Part shown: one piece after another, positions 8,745 to 17,889 of the stretch | How the letters are laid out: each line of letters starts with the position of its first letter | How positions within the stretch are numbered: the first letter of the stretch is position 1 | Origin: Fimenecus sp045593555 | GTDB taxonomy: Bacteria > Bacillota > Clostridia > Oscillospirales > Acutalibacteraceae | Direction: 5' to 3' | Assembly (NCBI GenBank): GCA_045593555.1 | Contig: JAZNWU010000027.1 | Coordinates: 13,813-77,812 of the forward strand | Length of the DNA: 64,000 nucleotides | Notes under the pieces: model-generated | The model's input: the letters and a program-made list of their open reading frames with translations, nothing else | Databases searched by the model: none | What the model was told of the DNA's origin: nothing | Program-made: the position numbers and the translations under genes

Positions 8745-9428
8745 CTATCCTTTATAATCATATATTCCTTTTGCGATTTCAAAACCACATTTTTTATAGA
8801 ATTCTAAATTATGTTCCTTGGAAACAAGGTACACATTTTCTTTTTTTGAAAGCTTTAGTAATTTTTCAACTATTTGCTTTCCATATCCTTGATTTCGATA
8901 TTTCTCATTAGTGTAAACATCAGTTATTAAAGATATTTTTTGACTAAACGTGATAAACCCACCACTGATTATCTCATTTCCATTACTGATTATTGCACCT
9001 TCACACTTGCCCATACTGTTCAACAAGGATTTGAAGGCTACAATTTCATTATGCTTGTCCTTATCATAATTATTAAGGCTTTTGATTTTCATATAATCTG
9101 CTCTATCAATGCCCTTTTCCGAACTTTTGCATATTACAGATTTTTTCAATAGATATTTTTTATCTATTTGCGATTGGTTGTTTTTCTCAACTATGAAATC
9201 AAGTTCTGTTTTGTCACTATTTGTATCTGCAAAAACAATACTTTTTCCATTTTTGCTCGTAGCAACAACGGCTGTCATATCATTATTCTCATTAAACTGA
9301 ACCCAGACAACGCCATCATTAAGCCTTATTCCGTCGCAAAGTCCCGTTAAAGCAATGAACTCGGCATAATCATCCTCACCAAGATAGTTAAAAATTGACT
9401 CGTCAATAAACTGGAGTGATTTAACCAT
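8745..9428 (-). CDS. GNAT-family N-acetyltransferase
   Basis: A 227-residue protein whose C-terminal half carries the GNAT acetyl-CoA motif: ITDVYTNEKYRNQGYGKQIVEKLLKLS with the R/QxxGxG/K pattern near residues 180-190, then FYKKCGFE. The N-terminal 110 residues are variable and probably recognise the substrate, which is unknown. The start at 9428 overlaps the end of the M42 peptidase gene by eight bases and has GAGGA in front; a longer frame (to 9455) lies inside the peptidase gene and is less likely. It is part of the six-gene operon ending in acpP. Confidence 0.85.
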   Translation of the reverse strand: MVKSLQFIDESIFNYLGEDDYAEFIALTGLCDGIRLNDGVVWVQFNENNDMTAVVATSKNGKSIVFADTNSDKTELDFIVEKNNQSQIDKKYLLKKSVICKSSEKGIDRADYMKIKSLNNYDKDKHNEIVAFKSLLNSMGKCEGAIISNGNEIISGGFITFSQKISLITDVYTNEKYRNQGYGKQIVEKLLKLSKKENVYLVSKEHNLEFYKKCGFEIAKGIYDYKG

Positions 9429-10437
9429 TGGCAAATTCCTCAAGTAAAACCTCACAGAGTGATTTTACTGCTTCCATATCCTTTTTACTTCCCACAGAAG
9501 ATGCAGAATGAATGTATCTGCAAGGCAAAGAAACTGCGACAGTTTTGATTCCACCTGCTGCTTTATGAATAGCAGCAGCGTCATTTCCCCCTGCTACAAC
9601 TGTTTTCGTCTGATTTGGAATACCATTTTTATCGGCAAGTTCTCTTGCCTTTTTATATAAGTCTATGTTGTAAATTGTGCCTCTGTCCATAAAAGATACA
9701 ACTGCACCGTTACCTACCTTGCAAACCTTTTTATTTTCAGGTGTATCAGGAATATCAGATGCTGTTGTTGTTTCGATAACAATAGCATAATCAGGTTTTA
9801 CTGTATATGCTGATGCAATAGCTCCTCGAGTCCCAACCTCTTCCTGAACCGTGAAAACACAAGTATAGTCAATTTTTGACTTCTCATGTAGAAGCTCAAG
9901 CATAATAGCACATCCAAGACGGTCATCAGTGGCTTTTGATTTAATCATGTCATTACCGAATTCAATGAAATCTGATTTGAAATAACCATAATCGCCAAGG
10001 TTTAGATGATTTTCTGCTATTTCCTTGCTTTCAAAACCGAAATCAACATAAACATCACTAATTTCAGGGGTTTTCTTTGCCTCATCACCTGAGCATTGGT
10101 GAATTGCTTTTCCACCAACTACACCGATATTACCATTTACAGTTATTTTTTTACCAAACAATGCTGAATTATCAATTCCACCTACATTTGCCACATTAAC
10201 AAAGCCATTTTCGTGAATGTAAGTAACAATAAAACCTACTTCATCCATATGAGCAAAGAGTGCAACTTTATTTTCGGGACTTGTTTCACCTTTTTTATTT
10301 ACAATAAGATTGCCGACAGGGTCAACCGTATATTCACAGTCTTCAGGCAACTGTGAGATTATGAAATCTCTTACTTGTTTTTCGTCACCTGATGTACCAT
10401 TAAGTTCACAAAGGGTTTTTAAAAGTTCAAAATTCAT
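9421..10437 (-). CDS. M42-family metallopeptidase (glutamyl/leucyl aminopeptidase type), copy 2
   Basis: A 338-residue cytosolic di-zinc aminopeptidase. Visible metal and catalytic residues are ALFAHMDEVGF (His/Asp), SKATDDRLGC (Asp bridging metal), VFTVQEEVGTRGA (catalytic Glu pair), VIETT and the C-terminal PCRYIHSASS (His). Family members form tetrahedral dodecamers and trim short peptides. It is followed four bases later by the sister gene in the upstream direction; the two share roughly the same motif order but are clearly diverged, suggesting different side-chain preferences. AAAGGG lies nine bases before the ATG. Confidence 0.92.
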   Translation of the reverse strand: MNFELLKTLCELNGTSGDEKQVRDFIISQLPEDCEYTVDPVGNLIVNKKGETSPENKVALFAHMDEVGFIVTYIHENGFVNVANVGGIDNSALFGKKITVNGNIGVVGGKAIHQCSGDEAKKTPEISDVYVDFGFESKEIAENHLNLGDYGYFKSDFIEFGNDMIKSKATDDRLGCAIMLELLHEKSKIDYTCVFTVQEEVGTRGAIASAYTVKPDYAIVIETTTASDIPDTPENKKVCKVGNGAVVSFMDRGTIYNIDLYKKARELADKNGIPNQTKTVVAGGNDAAAIHKAAGGIKTVAVSLPCRYIHSASSVGSKKDMEAVKSLCEVLLEEFANG

Positions 10438-10441
10438 ATTC

Positions 10442-11434
10442 TCACACCCTTTCTAAAAACTCTGCAATAAGTTTTGCACAGGATTCGATGTCGCGAACAT
10501 CAACTGTTTCAACAGGTGTATGCATATATCTAATAGGAAGTGACACCAATACTGACGGAATACCACCTTTTGAAATTGTGATATGGTCAGCATTTGTACC
10601 CGTTCTTCCGTTCATAATTTCCTTCTGATAAGGAATATCTTTTTCTTTTGCTGTCTGTACAAGCAATTCTGTATATGCTCTGTCAAGAATTGGTGCATAG
10701 CCAATCATAGCACCACCATTCATTTTTCCACATTCACTTTCTTTTGAATCAGGAGTTGTGGCAAAACTTACATCAACAGAAACTGACAAATCAGCCTGCA
10801 CATTAAATGATGCACAAGTAGCACCTGCACCACCTGTTTCCTCCTGAGCAGAACAAACAAGCGTGATTTCATTCTCTGTCTTCGTATATTCAAGTGCTTT
10901 TAAAAGGACTGCAATTCCTCCACGGTCATCAATATATGGTGAAGAAACGATATTTTCGTTAAGAACAGAAAAATTACTTCTGAATGATGCTCTGTCACCT
11001 ATTGAAATGACTTTTTCTGCATCTTCCTTTTTCATACCAATATCAACAACTGCAGTTCCGTCAGCAGAAACCTTATTTTCACCGTCGGAAAGATGTGGTG
11101 GCACTGTACAAACAACACCATAAATATCCTTTTCTCCGTGAAGAGTCAATTCCATACCTTCGACAGTACGCATATCAACTCCACCGACTTTCTGCATACG
11201 AACGAAACCATCGTCGGTAATACCGGTTACAACAAAGCCTATTGTGTCAAGATGTGCATCAAGGAGAATGTGTTTTCCTGTACCATTGCGATGAATTATT
11301 ATGTTTCCTGTTGTATCACAAGAAACATCACCATAAAGTGAAAAAAGCCCCTTTAAAGACTCAAAGGAGCTTGATTCTTCTCCTGCAACACCTGCAGGAG
11401 AAGTTAATTTTTCTAAAAGTTCAATAGTTGTCAT
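10442..11434 (-). CDS. M42-family metallopeptidase, copy 1
   Basis: A 330-residue paralogue of the adjacent gene. It shows the same di-zinc peptidase signatures: ILLDAHLDTIGF, SPYIDDRGGIAV, VCSAQEETGGAGA (catalytic Glu), SVDVSF and PIRYMHTPVE. It is the promoter-proximal gene of the operon that runs through a second M42 peptidase, GNAT, PLP enzyme, phosphohexomutase and ACP. Tandem M42 genes are common in Firmicutes and probably build mixed peptidase capacity for intracellular peptide breakdown. AAGGTTGATTTAA precedes the ATG. Confidence 0.92.
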   Translation of the reverse strand: MTTIELLEKLTSPAGVAGEESSSFESLKGLFSLYGDVSCDTTGNIIIHRNGTGKHILLDAHLDTIGFVVTGITDDGFVRMQKVGGVDMRTVEGMELTLHGEKDIYGVVCTVPPHLSDGENKVSADGTAVVDIGMKKEDAEKVISIGDRASFRSNFSVLNENIVSSPYIDDRGGIAVLLKALEYTKTENEITLVCSAQEETGGAGATCASFNVQADLSVSVDVSFATTPDSKESECGKMNGGAMIGYAPILDRAYTELLVQTAKEKDIPYQKEIMNGRTGTNADHITISKGGIPSVLVSLPIRYMHTPVETVDVRDIESCAKLIAEFLERV

Positions 11435-11513
11435 TTAAATCAACCTTAATTTTATTGTTTGGTTTTATAATTTGTAGAAAATAACACCATATTACTATGT
11501 ATTTACCGAATCA

Positions 11514-11622
11514 GGTATTTTTGAGCAGATTTTTTGCAAGGCAATGTGGCAGAGGCGAAGCTGTATCAGGTATACTGCGAGCCGAAAGCCACGAAGCATT
11601 GCGAAAAATATGCCAAAAATTA
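11514..11622. repeat. Imperfect palindromic intergenic element abutting the galK stop codon
   Basis: The ends are inverted copies. ATTTTTGAGCAGATTTTTTGCAA near 11517-11539 pairs with the reverse complement of the segment ending at 11622, which reads ATTTTTGGCATATTTTTCGCAA on the other strand. Next inwards, GCAATG-TGGC pairs with GCCAC-GAAG-CATTGC. The centre holds AGGTATACTG. The element lies between the galK stop and the start of the M42 gene, and its outer end coincides with the galK TAA. It looks like a mobile hairpin element (MITE-like), not a gene. Confidence 0.6.
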
Positions 11623-12900
11623 AACCTCTACGCCACCGACTGGTCTAATAATCAAAACGTAGCAACTGCCTTCACCAAAGATACTTTCCATTGCATTTTT
11701 GTAGTCTGCAAGAATATCCTTTGGAACGAACGCCTGAATTGTACCTGCAAATCCACCACCATGAACACGCCAAGCACCTTTTCCTTTAAGGATACTTTCG
11801 CTGATTGCAAGTGCTAATGATACAGGCTGTTCAAGAGGCTTTTTAACAGAAAATACATTCTGATTGTACTTGTATGAAGAATCTCCACTTTCAAGTATGT
11901 AAGATTTAAATGTTTCAAAATCGCCATTCTTAAGAGCATCAACCTCTTTTAATACTCGTGCATTATCTGCAAAGAAGTGCATTGCACGAAGAACTGCTCT
12001 GTCACCAACTTTCTGGCGAACCTCAGGGATATTTTTCTTGAACTCTTCTTCATCAACTTCACGAAGAACATTTTTACCAAATACACCTGCAACATTTTCC
12101 ATTTCACTACGGATTGCAGCATAATCGTCTGTCAAATCTGAATGACTGCCCTTTGTATCAACGATGCAAAGTGAATGACCTGATGATGCAAAATCAAATT
12201 TAACTTCATTAACTATTGGTTCAGCAGGATTATTGAAGTCGATTGTAACAAAACCACCTACTGAACAAGCCATCTGATCCATAAGTCCACAAGGTTTATC
12301 AAAATAAACATTTTCTGCATACTGTGCAATTTTTGCGATTGTTATTGCATCAACCTGACCATCGTTATAGAGATAGTTGAGCATTGTGCCTACAAGCACT
12401 TCGTAAGCTGCAGAAGAAGAAAGTCCTGAACCTGAAAGAACGCTTGACATTGTAACAGCATCAAAGCCACCGATTTTATAGCCATATTTCAGGAAACCTG
12501 CACACATACCTCTTACGAGAGCAGGAGAATGACCCTTTTCCTCTTCTTTGATTTCAAGGTCAGTAATGTCGCAAACGTCCATTTTATATCCACGAGATTT
12601 TACACGAACGATATTTTCATCATTTTTTGATGCAACAGCAACAGCATCAAGATTAATACCTGCAGCAAGAACCCGACCATGGTTATGGTCAGTATGATTT
12701 CCACCAACTTCTGTTCTACCCGGTGCTGAAAAGAGTCTTACTTCTCTGTCCTCGCTGAAAATCTCTGCAAAATCATTTGCAAGACTTACATATCTTTCGT
12801 GCTGTGCTTTAACAGCTTCTTCGGTAACATATACTCTCTTAAAACGAGCATCATACTCGCCATTCATAATTGCATCTTTAAGCATCTGAATCTTTGACAT
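11620..12900 (-). CDS. galK: Galactokinase
   Basis: A 426-residue GHMP-family kinase that phosphorylates galactose at C1, the first step of the Leloir pathway. Signatures are GRTEVGGNHTDHNHG (sugar-binding galactokinase signature, residues about 60-74), VLSGSGLSSSAAYE (ATP-binding GHMP motif) and RVHGGGFAGTIQAF (third motif). No galT, galE or galM is in the window; the GH36 enzyme about 35 kb away could supply galactose. The start overlaps the end of the upstream VTT protein by 23 bases, with AAGGAGATAATAAAG before the ATG. Its stop codon is formed at the edge of a palindromic repeat. Confidence 0.94.
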   Translation of the reverse strand: MSKIQMLKDAIMNGEYDARFKRVYVTEEAVKAQHERYVSLANDFAEIFSEDREVRLFSAPGRTEVGGNHTDHNHGRVLAAGINLDAVAVASKNDENIVRVKSRGYKMDVCDITDLEIKEEEKGHSPALVRGMCAGFLKYGYKIGGFDAVTMSSVLSGSGLSSSAAYEVLVGTMLNYLYNDGQVDAITIAKIAQYAENVYFDKPCGLMDQMACSVGGFVTIDFNNPAEPIVNEVKFDFASSGHSLCIVDTKGSHSDLTDDYAAIRSEMENVAGVFGKNVLREVDEEEFKKNIPEVRQKVGDRAVLRAMHFFADNARVLKEVDALKNGDFETFKSYILESGDSSYKYNQNVFSVKKPLEQPVSLALAISESILKGKGAWRVHGGGFAGTIQAFVPKDILADYKNAMESIFGEGSCYVLIIRPVGGVEV

Positions 12901-13618
12901 CTTTATTATCTCCTTTTCTTTCTTCTAATGCAAAATTGACAATCAGGGTTGCAACACCCGATAAAATTAACAAAAATATAATTGGTCCCATAAACTTCCA
13001 TGTAAATGGTTGTGCAATATTTCCACCCATTACGGTGTAAACCCAGATTTTCGGGAAGAAACCTAAAAGCGAAGCAACCACAAAACCATCCAAAGGAAAT
13101 TTCATCCCACCGTAAGCCTTGCTGACCATATTCATTGGTACTGACGGAATAAGTCGCAATGCCACAAGAACTCCTAATTTCGCCTTTCCGTGATGACTCA
13201 TCATTTCACGGACATTGTCATATTTTTCAAGCTTTTTAATTGCTACACCACCATTGGTAGCCTTCCCCCAATAGTATGTTATTAAAAGAACTATTGTTGT
13301 TCCTATTGTATTTATAATAATAGCGTTAACAGGTTTAAACATAACACCCGTCATCATCAATATAAAAGGGAATGGTATCGGCAAAACACCTCTGAGAACA
13401 TACACTACTAAAATTGCAATAACAATAAGGTACTTATTATCAAGTGCCATTATAAAGTCCTGCAACCTATCAAGAGTGTGCAGAAATTCAGCCCATCCTC
13501 CTTCTGCAACCTTGGTGCTCATAATCATAGTAATAACACCTATTACAATTGCAGCAGCAAAAAGCCCTATTGATGTAAGGTTTAACGCTTTCTTTCTGTT
13601 AAGATTTTTCTTTTCCAT
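12878..13618 (-). CDS. VTT-domain (TVP38/TMEM64, DedA superfamily) membrane protein
   Basis: A 246-residue inner-membrane protein with about five hydrophobic segments. The VTT domain signature runs through ITYYWGKATNGG and ALRLIPSVPMNMVSKAYGGMKF, including the conserved glycine/proline-rich re-entrant region. Superfamily members are lipid scramblase or lipid-carrier flippase candidates; the exact substrate is unknown. The gene overlaps galK and is transcribed first. The start was placed at 13618 (TGGAGAATTTA in front) rather than four residues upstream. A divergent gene starts about 140 bases away. Confidence 0.82.
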   Translation of the reverse strand: MEKKNLNRKKALNLTSIGLFAAAIVIGVITMIMSTKVAEGGWAEFLHTLDRLQDFIMALDNKYLIVIAILVVYVLRGVLPIPFPFILMMTGVMFKPVNAIIINTIGTTIVLLITYYWGKATNGGVAIKKLEKYDNVREMMSHHGKAKLGVLVALRLIPSVPMNMVSKAYGGMKFPLDGFVVASLLGFFPKIWVYTVMGGNIAQPFTWKFMGPIIFLLILSGVATLIVNFALEERKGDNKDVKDSDA

Positions 13619-13690
13619 TAAATTCTCCAATCAGAAAATTTCCATACACTGTAATTTTATAATATTTCTTAAAAAAGGTCAATGTTTTTG

Positions 13691-13720
13691 TTGTTATATT
13701 ATATTAAAATATGTTAGAAT
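13691..13720 (+). promoter_or_regulatory. Vegetative (sigma-A type) promoter for the D-2-hydroxyacid dehydrogenase
   Basis: TTGTTA (13691-13696) and TAGAAT (13715-13720) are separated by 18 bases, about 40 bases before the TTG start. Confidence 0.55.
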
Positions 13721-13760
13721 AATATGTAATATTAAGTTGATAAATAAAGGTTGTGTTTTT

Positions 13761-14720
13761 TTGAAAATAGTTGTTCTTGATTCATATGCATTAAATCCCG
13801 GTGACCTTTCATGGGAATGGCTTGAAGCTATGGGGAATTGTGAAATACACCATCGTACTCCACAGGATAAAATTCTTGAAAGATGTGAGGGTGCAGACAT
13901 TATTCTCACAAATAAAACTCCATTAACAAAGGAAACCCTTTCACAACTTCCAAATCTTAAATATATTGCATTACTTTCAACAGGATACAACATTGTTGAC
14001 TGGGAATATGCAAAGGAAATCGGTGTTCCTGTTTCAAATATACCTGCTTACTCAACAAATGCAGTTGCACAGCTTACATTTTCATTAATTCTTGAAATCA
14101 CAAATGCTGTGGGATTACATAGCGAAAGTGTAAAAAGTGGAGAATGGACCTCTTGTCCTGATTTCTGTTATTGGAAAACTCCGTTGACGGAACTTTGTGG
14201 TAAGACTCTTGGAATTGTAGGGTTTGGTCAGATTGGTCAGGCAGTTGCTGATATTGCAGAAGCGTTCAGAATGAATGTAATTGCTGTTTCCGGACACGAA
14301 ACAGACCAAAGCCACAGAAAAAACTTCCGTTGGGTCAGCTTGGACACACTTGCAGAAACAAGCGACATTATTTCATTCCATTGTCCTTTGACAGAAAAGA
14401 CAACGGGACTTGTAAACAAAGATTTTATAAATAAATGTAAAGATGGTGCAATAATTATAAACACAAGTCGTGGACCTGTCGTGAACGATAAAGACTTGGC
14501 AGATGCTTTAAACGACGGCAAGCTTCGTGGTGCAGGACTCGATGTTTTGACGGTTGAGCCACCAAAAGCAGATAACCCTCTGCTTACTGCGAAAAACTGT
14601 TTCATTACTCCACATATTGCTTGGGCAGGATTTGAAACAAGAGAAAGACTTATGAATATCCTTAAAGCAAACATTACAGCATATTTTAATGGCAAACCAC
14701 AGAATGTGGTTAATAAATAA
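13761..14720 (+). CDS. D-2-hydroxyacid dehydrogenase (NAD-dependent, glycerate/phosphoglycerate dehydrogenase-like)
   Basis: A 319-residue enzyme that reduces a 2-keto acid to a D-2-hydroxyacid. It has the N-terminal substrate domain, the NAD-binding GFGQIGQAVADIAEAF, the conserved Arg in IINTSRGPVVND, the catalytic Glu region and His in ITPHIAWAGFETRERL. Among relatives it is closest in look to glycerate dehydrogenase (HprA). The frame is open further upstream into the divergent gene, but the TTG at 13761 has AAAGG ten bases before it and a promoter at 13691-13720, and gives the right family N-terminus (KIVVLDSYALNPGD). A strong terminator follows. Confidence 0.9.
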   Translation: MKIVVLDSYALNPGDLSWEWLEAMGNCEIHHRTPQDKILERCEGADIILTNKTPLTKETLSQLPNLKYIALLSTGYNIVDWEYAKEIGVPVSNIPAYSTNAVAQLTFSLILEITNAVGLHSESVKSGEWTSCPDFCYWKTPLTELCGKTLGIVGFGQIGQAVADIAEAFRMNVIAVSGHETDQSHRKNFRWVSLDTLAETSDIISFHCPLTEKTTGLVNKDFINKCKDGAIIINTSRGPVVNDKDLADALNDGKLRGAGLDVLTVEPPKADNPLLTAKNCFITPHIAWAGFETRERLMNILKANITAYFNGKPQNVVNK

Positions 14721-14725
14721 AATTT

Positions 14726-14757
14726 AAAGGGAAAGGCATAAATATGTCTTTCCCTTT
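14726..14757. terminator. Bidirectional terminator between convergent genes
   Basis: AAAGGGAAAG and CTTTCCCTTT pair exactly, with T-rich sequence on the plus side (TTTTGT). It separates the dehydrogenase from the MATE gene transcribed toward it. Confidence 0.85.
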
Positions 14758-14786
14758 TGTATTCAAATTATAATTTGTCAAAATAT

Positions 14787-16169
14787 TTATACAATCATTT
14801 CCTGCATTTTTTGTTTTGCTCGTTTCATTGTTTTGCTTAAGAATATTGAGCTCATTATAAGCGATACGCATTCAGCTATCGGGAATGCAAACCAGACAAG
14901 TTCAAGCTTACCCGTCTGTGCCAACAACCAAGCAACAGGCAGAAGCACCACTAACTGACGACAAACTGAAACGATCAAGCTATGCATCGGTTTTCCTATT
15001 GCCTGACAAACCGAACCTGCAATAATGCAAAAGCCTGCAAGCAAATAGTGTGTACCAATTATTCTTAATGCCGGAACACCGATTTCTAACATTCCTTCTG
15101 ATGCATTAAAGAAAGATAACAAAACATGAGGGATTAGCTCAAAAGCCATAAATCCAATAAACATAATTGAAATAGCCAAAACTATTGAAATAGTAATTGT
15201 TTTCTTAACACGGTCATACCTTCTTGCACCATAGTTATATGCAATAATCGGTACCATACCATTATTCAAACCAAAAATCGGCATAAAGACAAAACTTTGA
15301 AGTTTAAAATAACTGCCAAATACTGCTGTTGCTGTTGTTGTAAATGCAATAAGAATTTTATTCATTGTGAAAGTCATTATAGAACCAATTGACTGCATTA
15401 TTATTGACGGCAAACCGATTTTGTAAATTTCCTTGGCAATAGCCTTATCCCAACGAATCAGTCTTGTTGTAATATAAATTTCCTTGTTGCACTTTATATT
15501 AAACGCTATTGCAACAAGTGCTGCTACAATCTGTCCTGCAACTGTTGCTATTGCAGCACCAAGAACTTCTAATTTTGGCATACCCAAAAGACCAAATATA
15601 AGAACAGGGTCAAGGATAATATTTATAACTGCACCTATTAACTGAGCAATCATTGAATGTGTTGTTTTTCCTGTTGACTGTAAAAGCTTTTCAAAACAAA
15701 ACTGACTACAGACACCAATCGAACACCCTAGACAAACCGATGCATAATCTGTTCCGTAATCTACAATCTGCTCAACATCTGTCTGTGCTAAGAAAAATGG
15801 TCGTGAAAGGAATATACCTATCAAAGTAAATACAACAGAACTACAAAGGAACAGAAACACGCCTGTGTTTGCAATCTTATTTGCTTTTTCAAACTGCTTT
15901 GCACCTAACGAACGGGAAAGCATAGCGTTCATACCTACTGCTGTACCACCACAAACAGCAATCATAAGCTGTTGCAACGGAAATGCAAGTGATACTGCAT
16001 TGAGAGCCTCTTCACCTAATTGTGATACAAAAACACTATCAACAACATTATAGAATGCCTGAACAAGCATTGATATCATCATAGGTGTTGCCATAGATGC
16101 CAAAAGTCTACCTATGGGCATTGTACCCATTTTATTTTCTTGTGGTGGAATATTTTTTGTTTCTGCCAT
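14787..16169 (-). CDS. MATE-family efflux transporter
   Basis: A 460-residue protein with twelve hydrophobic segments in two homologous halves, the layout of MATE (multi-antimicrobial extrusion) antiporters. It shows the family's N-terminal MIS..QAFYNVVDSVFVSQLGEEAL and the second-half equivalent MPIFGLNNGMVPIIAYNYGARRYDR. Members export cationic drugs or metabolites using Na+ or H+ gradients. It is probably co-transcribed with the upstream ABC/PqqD/HprK-like genes only if a stem-loop at 16199-16222 is leaky. Substrate unknown. Confidence 0.9.
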   Translation of the reverse strand: MAETKNIPPQENKMGTMPIGRLLASMATPMMISMLVQAFYNVVDSVFVSQLGEEALNAVSLAFPLQQLMIAVCGGTAVGMNAMLSRSLGAKQFEKANKIANTGVFLFLCSSVVFTLIGIFLSRPFFLAQTDVEQIVDYGTDYASVCLGCSIGVCSQFCFEKLLQSTGKTTHSMIAQLIGAVINIILDPVLIFGLLGMPKLEVLGAAIATVAGQIVAALVAIAFNIKCNKEIYITTRLIRWDKAIAKEIYKIGLPSIIMQSIGSIMTFTMNKILIAFTTTATAVFGSYFKLQSFVFMPIFGLNNGMVPIIAYNYGARRYDRVKKTITISIVLAISIMFIGFMAFELIPHVLLSFFNASEGMLEIGVPALRIIGTHYLLAGFCIIAGSVCQAIGKPMHSLIVSVCRQLVVLLPVAWLLAQTGKLELVWFAFPIAECVSLIMSSIFLSKTMKRAKQKMQEMIV

Positions 16170-16198
16170 TGTTTAAATCCTTTATATACACAAATTTT

Positions 16199-16222
16199 GC
16201 TCACAGACATAAGTCTGCGAGC
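16199..16222. terminator. Stem-loop between ABC exporter and MATE gene
   Basis: GCTC-CAGAC / GTCTG-GAGC pair around ATAA with one internal mismatch. The T-run is on the plus side (ATTTTTAAT), where no gene ends. On the minus strand the tail is AAAATTTG, so it is a weak terminator or an RNA-stability hairpin for the ABC gene. Confidence 0.4.
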
Positions 16223-16234
16223 ATTTTTAATCTA

Positions 16235-17875
16235 TTAATTTTCTGTAACAGTACCCTTTTCAACCGTTATTGTCCTGTCACAATCTTCCAGCACCATTTC
16301 ACGATGAGTAATGAAAACAACTGTTATTTCATCATTTTCTTTCAGCTTTTTCATAACCATTCTTTCTGTCTCACTATCCAGAGCACTGGTAGCTTCATCC
16401 ATAAGAAGAACTTTTCCTTTTCCAAGAAGTGCTCTTGCAATGGCAAGTCTTTGTGCTTGTCCTTGTGAAACACCTGCACCTGACTCACCAAGCACAAAAT
16501 CAAGTCCGCCATCTAAATCGTAAGCAAACTCTGCTGCTGAATTCTCCAATGCTTTTCTAATTTCATAATCTGTGGCATCAGGGTTTAGAATTGTAATATT
16601 TTCTTTGACCGTTCCGCTGAAAAGCATATTATCCTGTGGAACAAAAGAAAATAATCGTTTTGTATATATACAATCTATGTCACCTTTTATTGTTTCAACA
16701 ACTGCACGTCCGCTATCCAGTGGATAAAGACCTGTGATAAGTTTGAATATCGTGCTCTTTCCTGCACCTGATGGCCCTTTTATACCTATGAACTCACCTT
16801 TATTTATTGTAAAAGTTGCATCACTGATGACTTTTTCTTCTCTGTAACCGAATGTTGCATTTTCCACACGAATTTTTATAAATTCATCATAATTCATTTC
16901 AGGATATTCAGTCTTTTCTTCTTTTGAACCTGAAATTTCGACAAGTCTTTGTGCAGAGGCAATCATCCCATAAAAAGCAGGAATAATACCTGTAACGCTA
17001 ACAGCAGGAGTACGAAGCTGATTAACAAGTTGTATAATTGCAATAACTGAACCAAATGTCATAGTTCCGTTGAGCACACCATATGAGCCATAAGCTACTG
17101 CAATTAAAAAGCCAATCGCAAAAGCAAGGGAAAATGCAATGCCTGCAAGAATTGAAAAACTTTTCTTTTTAACTTTTTCACGGTAAAAGCTCTTTTGCTG
17201 TTTTAATGACATATTTATAATTTTTTCTTCTATGCCAAAAACCTTTACTGCAAAAAGATTTTCAAGCATTTCCTGCATAAAAGAACGAACCTTCGAGTCC
17301 TTTTCTCGAACCTTTCTATGCAAATCCTTAATATATCTTCTTGATATTCCAACAACAAAAGGCACGAGCACACTACAAACAAGAATCATTATAAAGAATC
17401 TTTTATCAAGAGCGTATAAAGCAATTATTGCTGTACCTAATCTTAATAAATTTGAAACTGCATTTGGCAGGATATGTACATACTGTTCACTTACAAGTAA
17501 CACATCAGATGTCAATCGTGACATTAGGTCACCACTGTGTCTTTCAACAGATTCCGCATACTCGCCATGAATAAGTCTTGAAAAAACCTTTGATTTAAGA
17601 CTTATTTCTGCTTTACCCTGACTTATTGCTTCAATAAATGAAGAAACAATTCTTGAAAGTAACTGTATAAGAATCAAACTCAAAAGTATAACAACATTTT
17701 TAAGTAATTCTTCCTTTTCACCATTTTGTGCACAGTCCATTACCGTTTTTGAAACTATTGCAAATGCAGTTGTGCACACAGCAGCCAAGGCGTTAAGCAC
17801 AACAAGTGCCACACCTTCTTTATTGCGTTTACCGCAATTTATATATATCCACTTTAAAACAGATATATCCTTCAT
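16235..17875 (-). CDS. ABC exporter, fused permease and ATPase
   Basis: A 546-residue half-transporter. Residues 1 to about 310 form a six-helix ABC exporter membrane domain, followed by an ATPase with Walker A GPSGAGKST, Q-loop FVPQDNMLF, signature VSQGQAQRL (a VSQGQ variant of LSGGQ), Walker B VLLMDEATSALD and H-loop FITHRE. It should act as a homodimer. There is no C39 peptidase domain, so it would not cleave a leader peptide itself. Immediately upstream (14-base gap) lie the PqqD-like and HprK-like genes, which suggests the export of, or immunity to, a modified peptide. GAGGAAGTTTCC precedes the ATG. Confidence 0.92.
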   Translation of the reverse strand: MKDISVLKWIYINCGKRNKEGVALVVLNALAAVCTTAFAIVSKTVMDCAQNGEKEELLKNVVILLSLILIQLLSRIVSSFIEAISQGKAEISLKSKVFSRLIHGEYAESVERHSGDLMSRLTSDVLLVSEQYVHILPNAVSNLLRLGTAIIALYALDKRFFIMILVCSVLVPFVVGISRRYIKDLHRKVREKDSKVRSFMQEMLENLFAVKVFGIEEKIINMSLKQQKSFYREKVKKKSFSILAGIAFSLAFAIGFLIAVAYGSYGVLNGTMTFGSVIAIIQLVNQLRTPAVSVTGIIPAFYGMIASAQRLVEISGSKEEKTEYPEMNYDEFIKIRVENATFGYREEKVISDATFTINKGEFIGIKGPSGAGKSTIFKLITGLYPLDSGRAVVETIKGDIDCIYTKRLFSFVPQDNMLFSGTVKENITILNPDATDYEIRKALENSAAEFAYDLDGGLDFVLGESGAGVSQGQAQRLAIARALLGKGKVLLMDEATSALDSETERMVMKKLKENDEITVVFITHREMVLEDCDRTITVEKGTVTEN

Positions 17876-17889
17876 GGAAACTTCCTCTT

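Noticed and set aside
11497..11817. Possible plus-strand gene across the palindrome and galK end
   Set aside because: Runs through the repeat into the antisense of galK, with no ribosome site or recognisable protein.
13476..13760. Longer N-terminus for the D-2-hydroxyacid dehydrogenase
   Set aside because: It would overlap the divergent VTT gene and include the promoter; the extra residues have no family counterpart.
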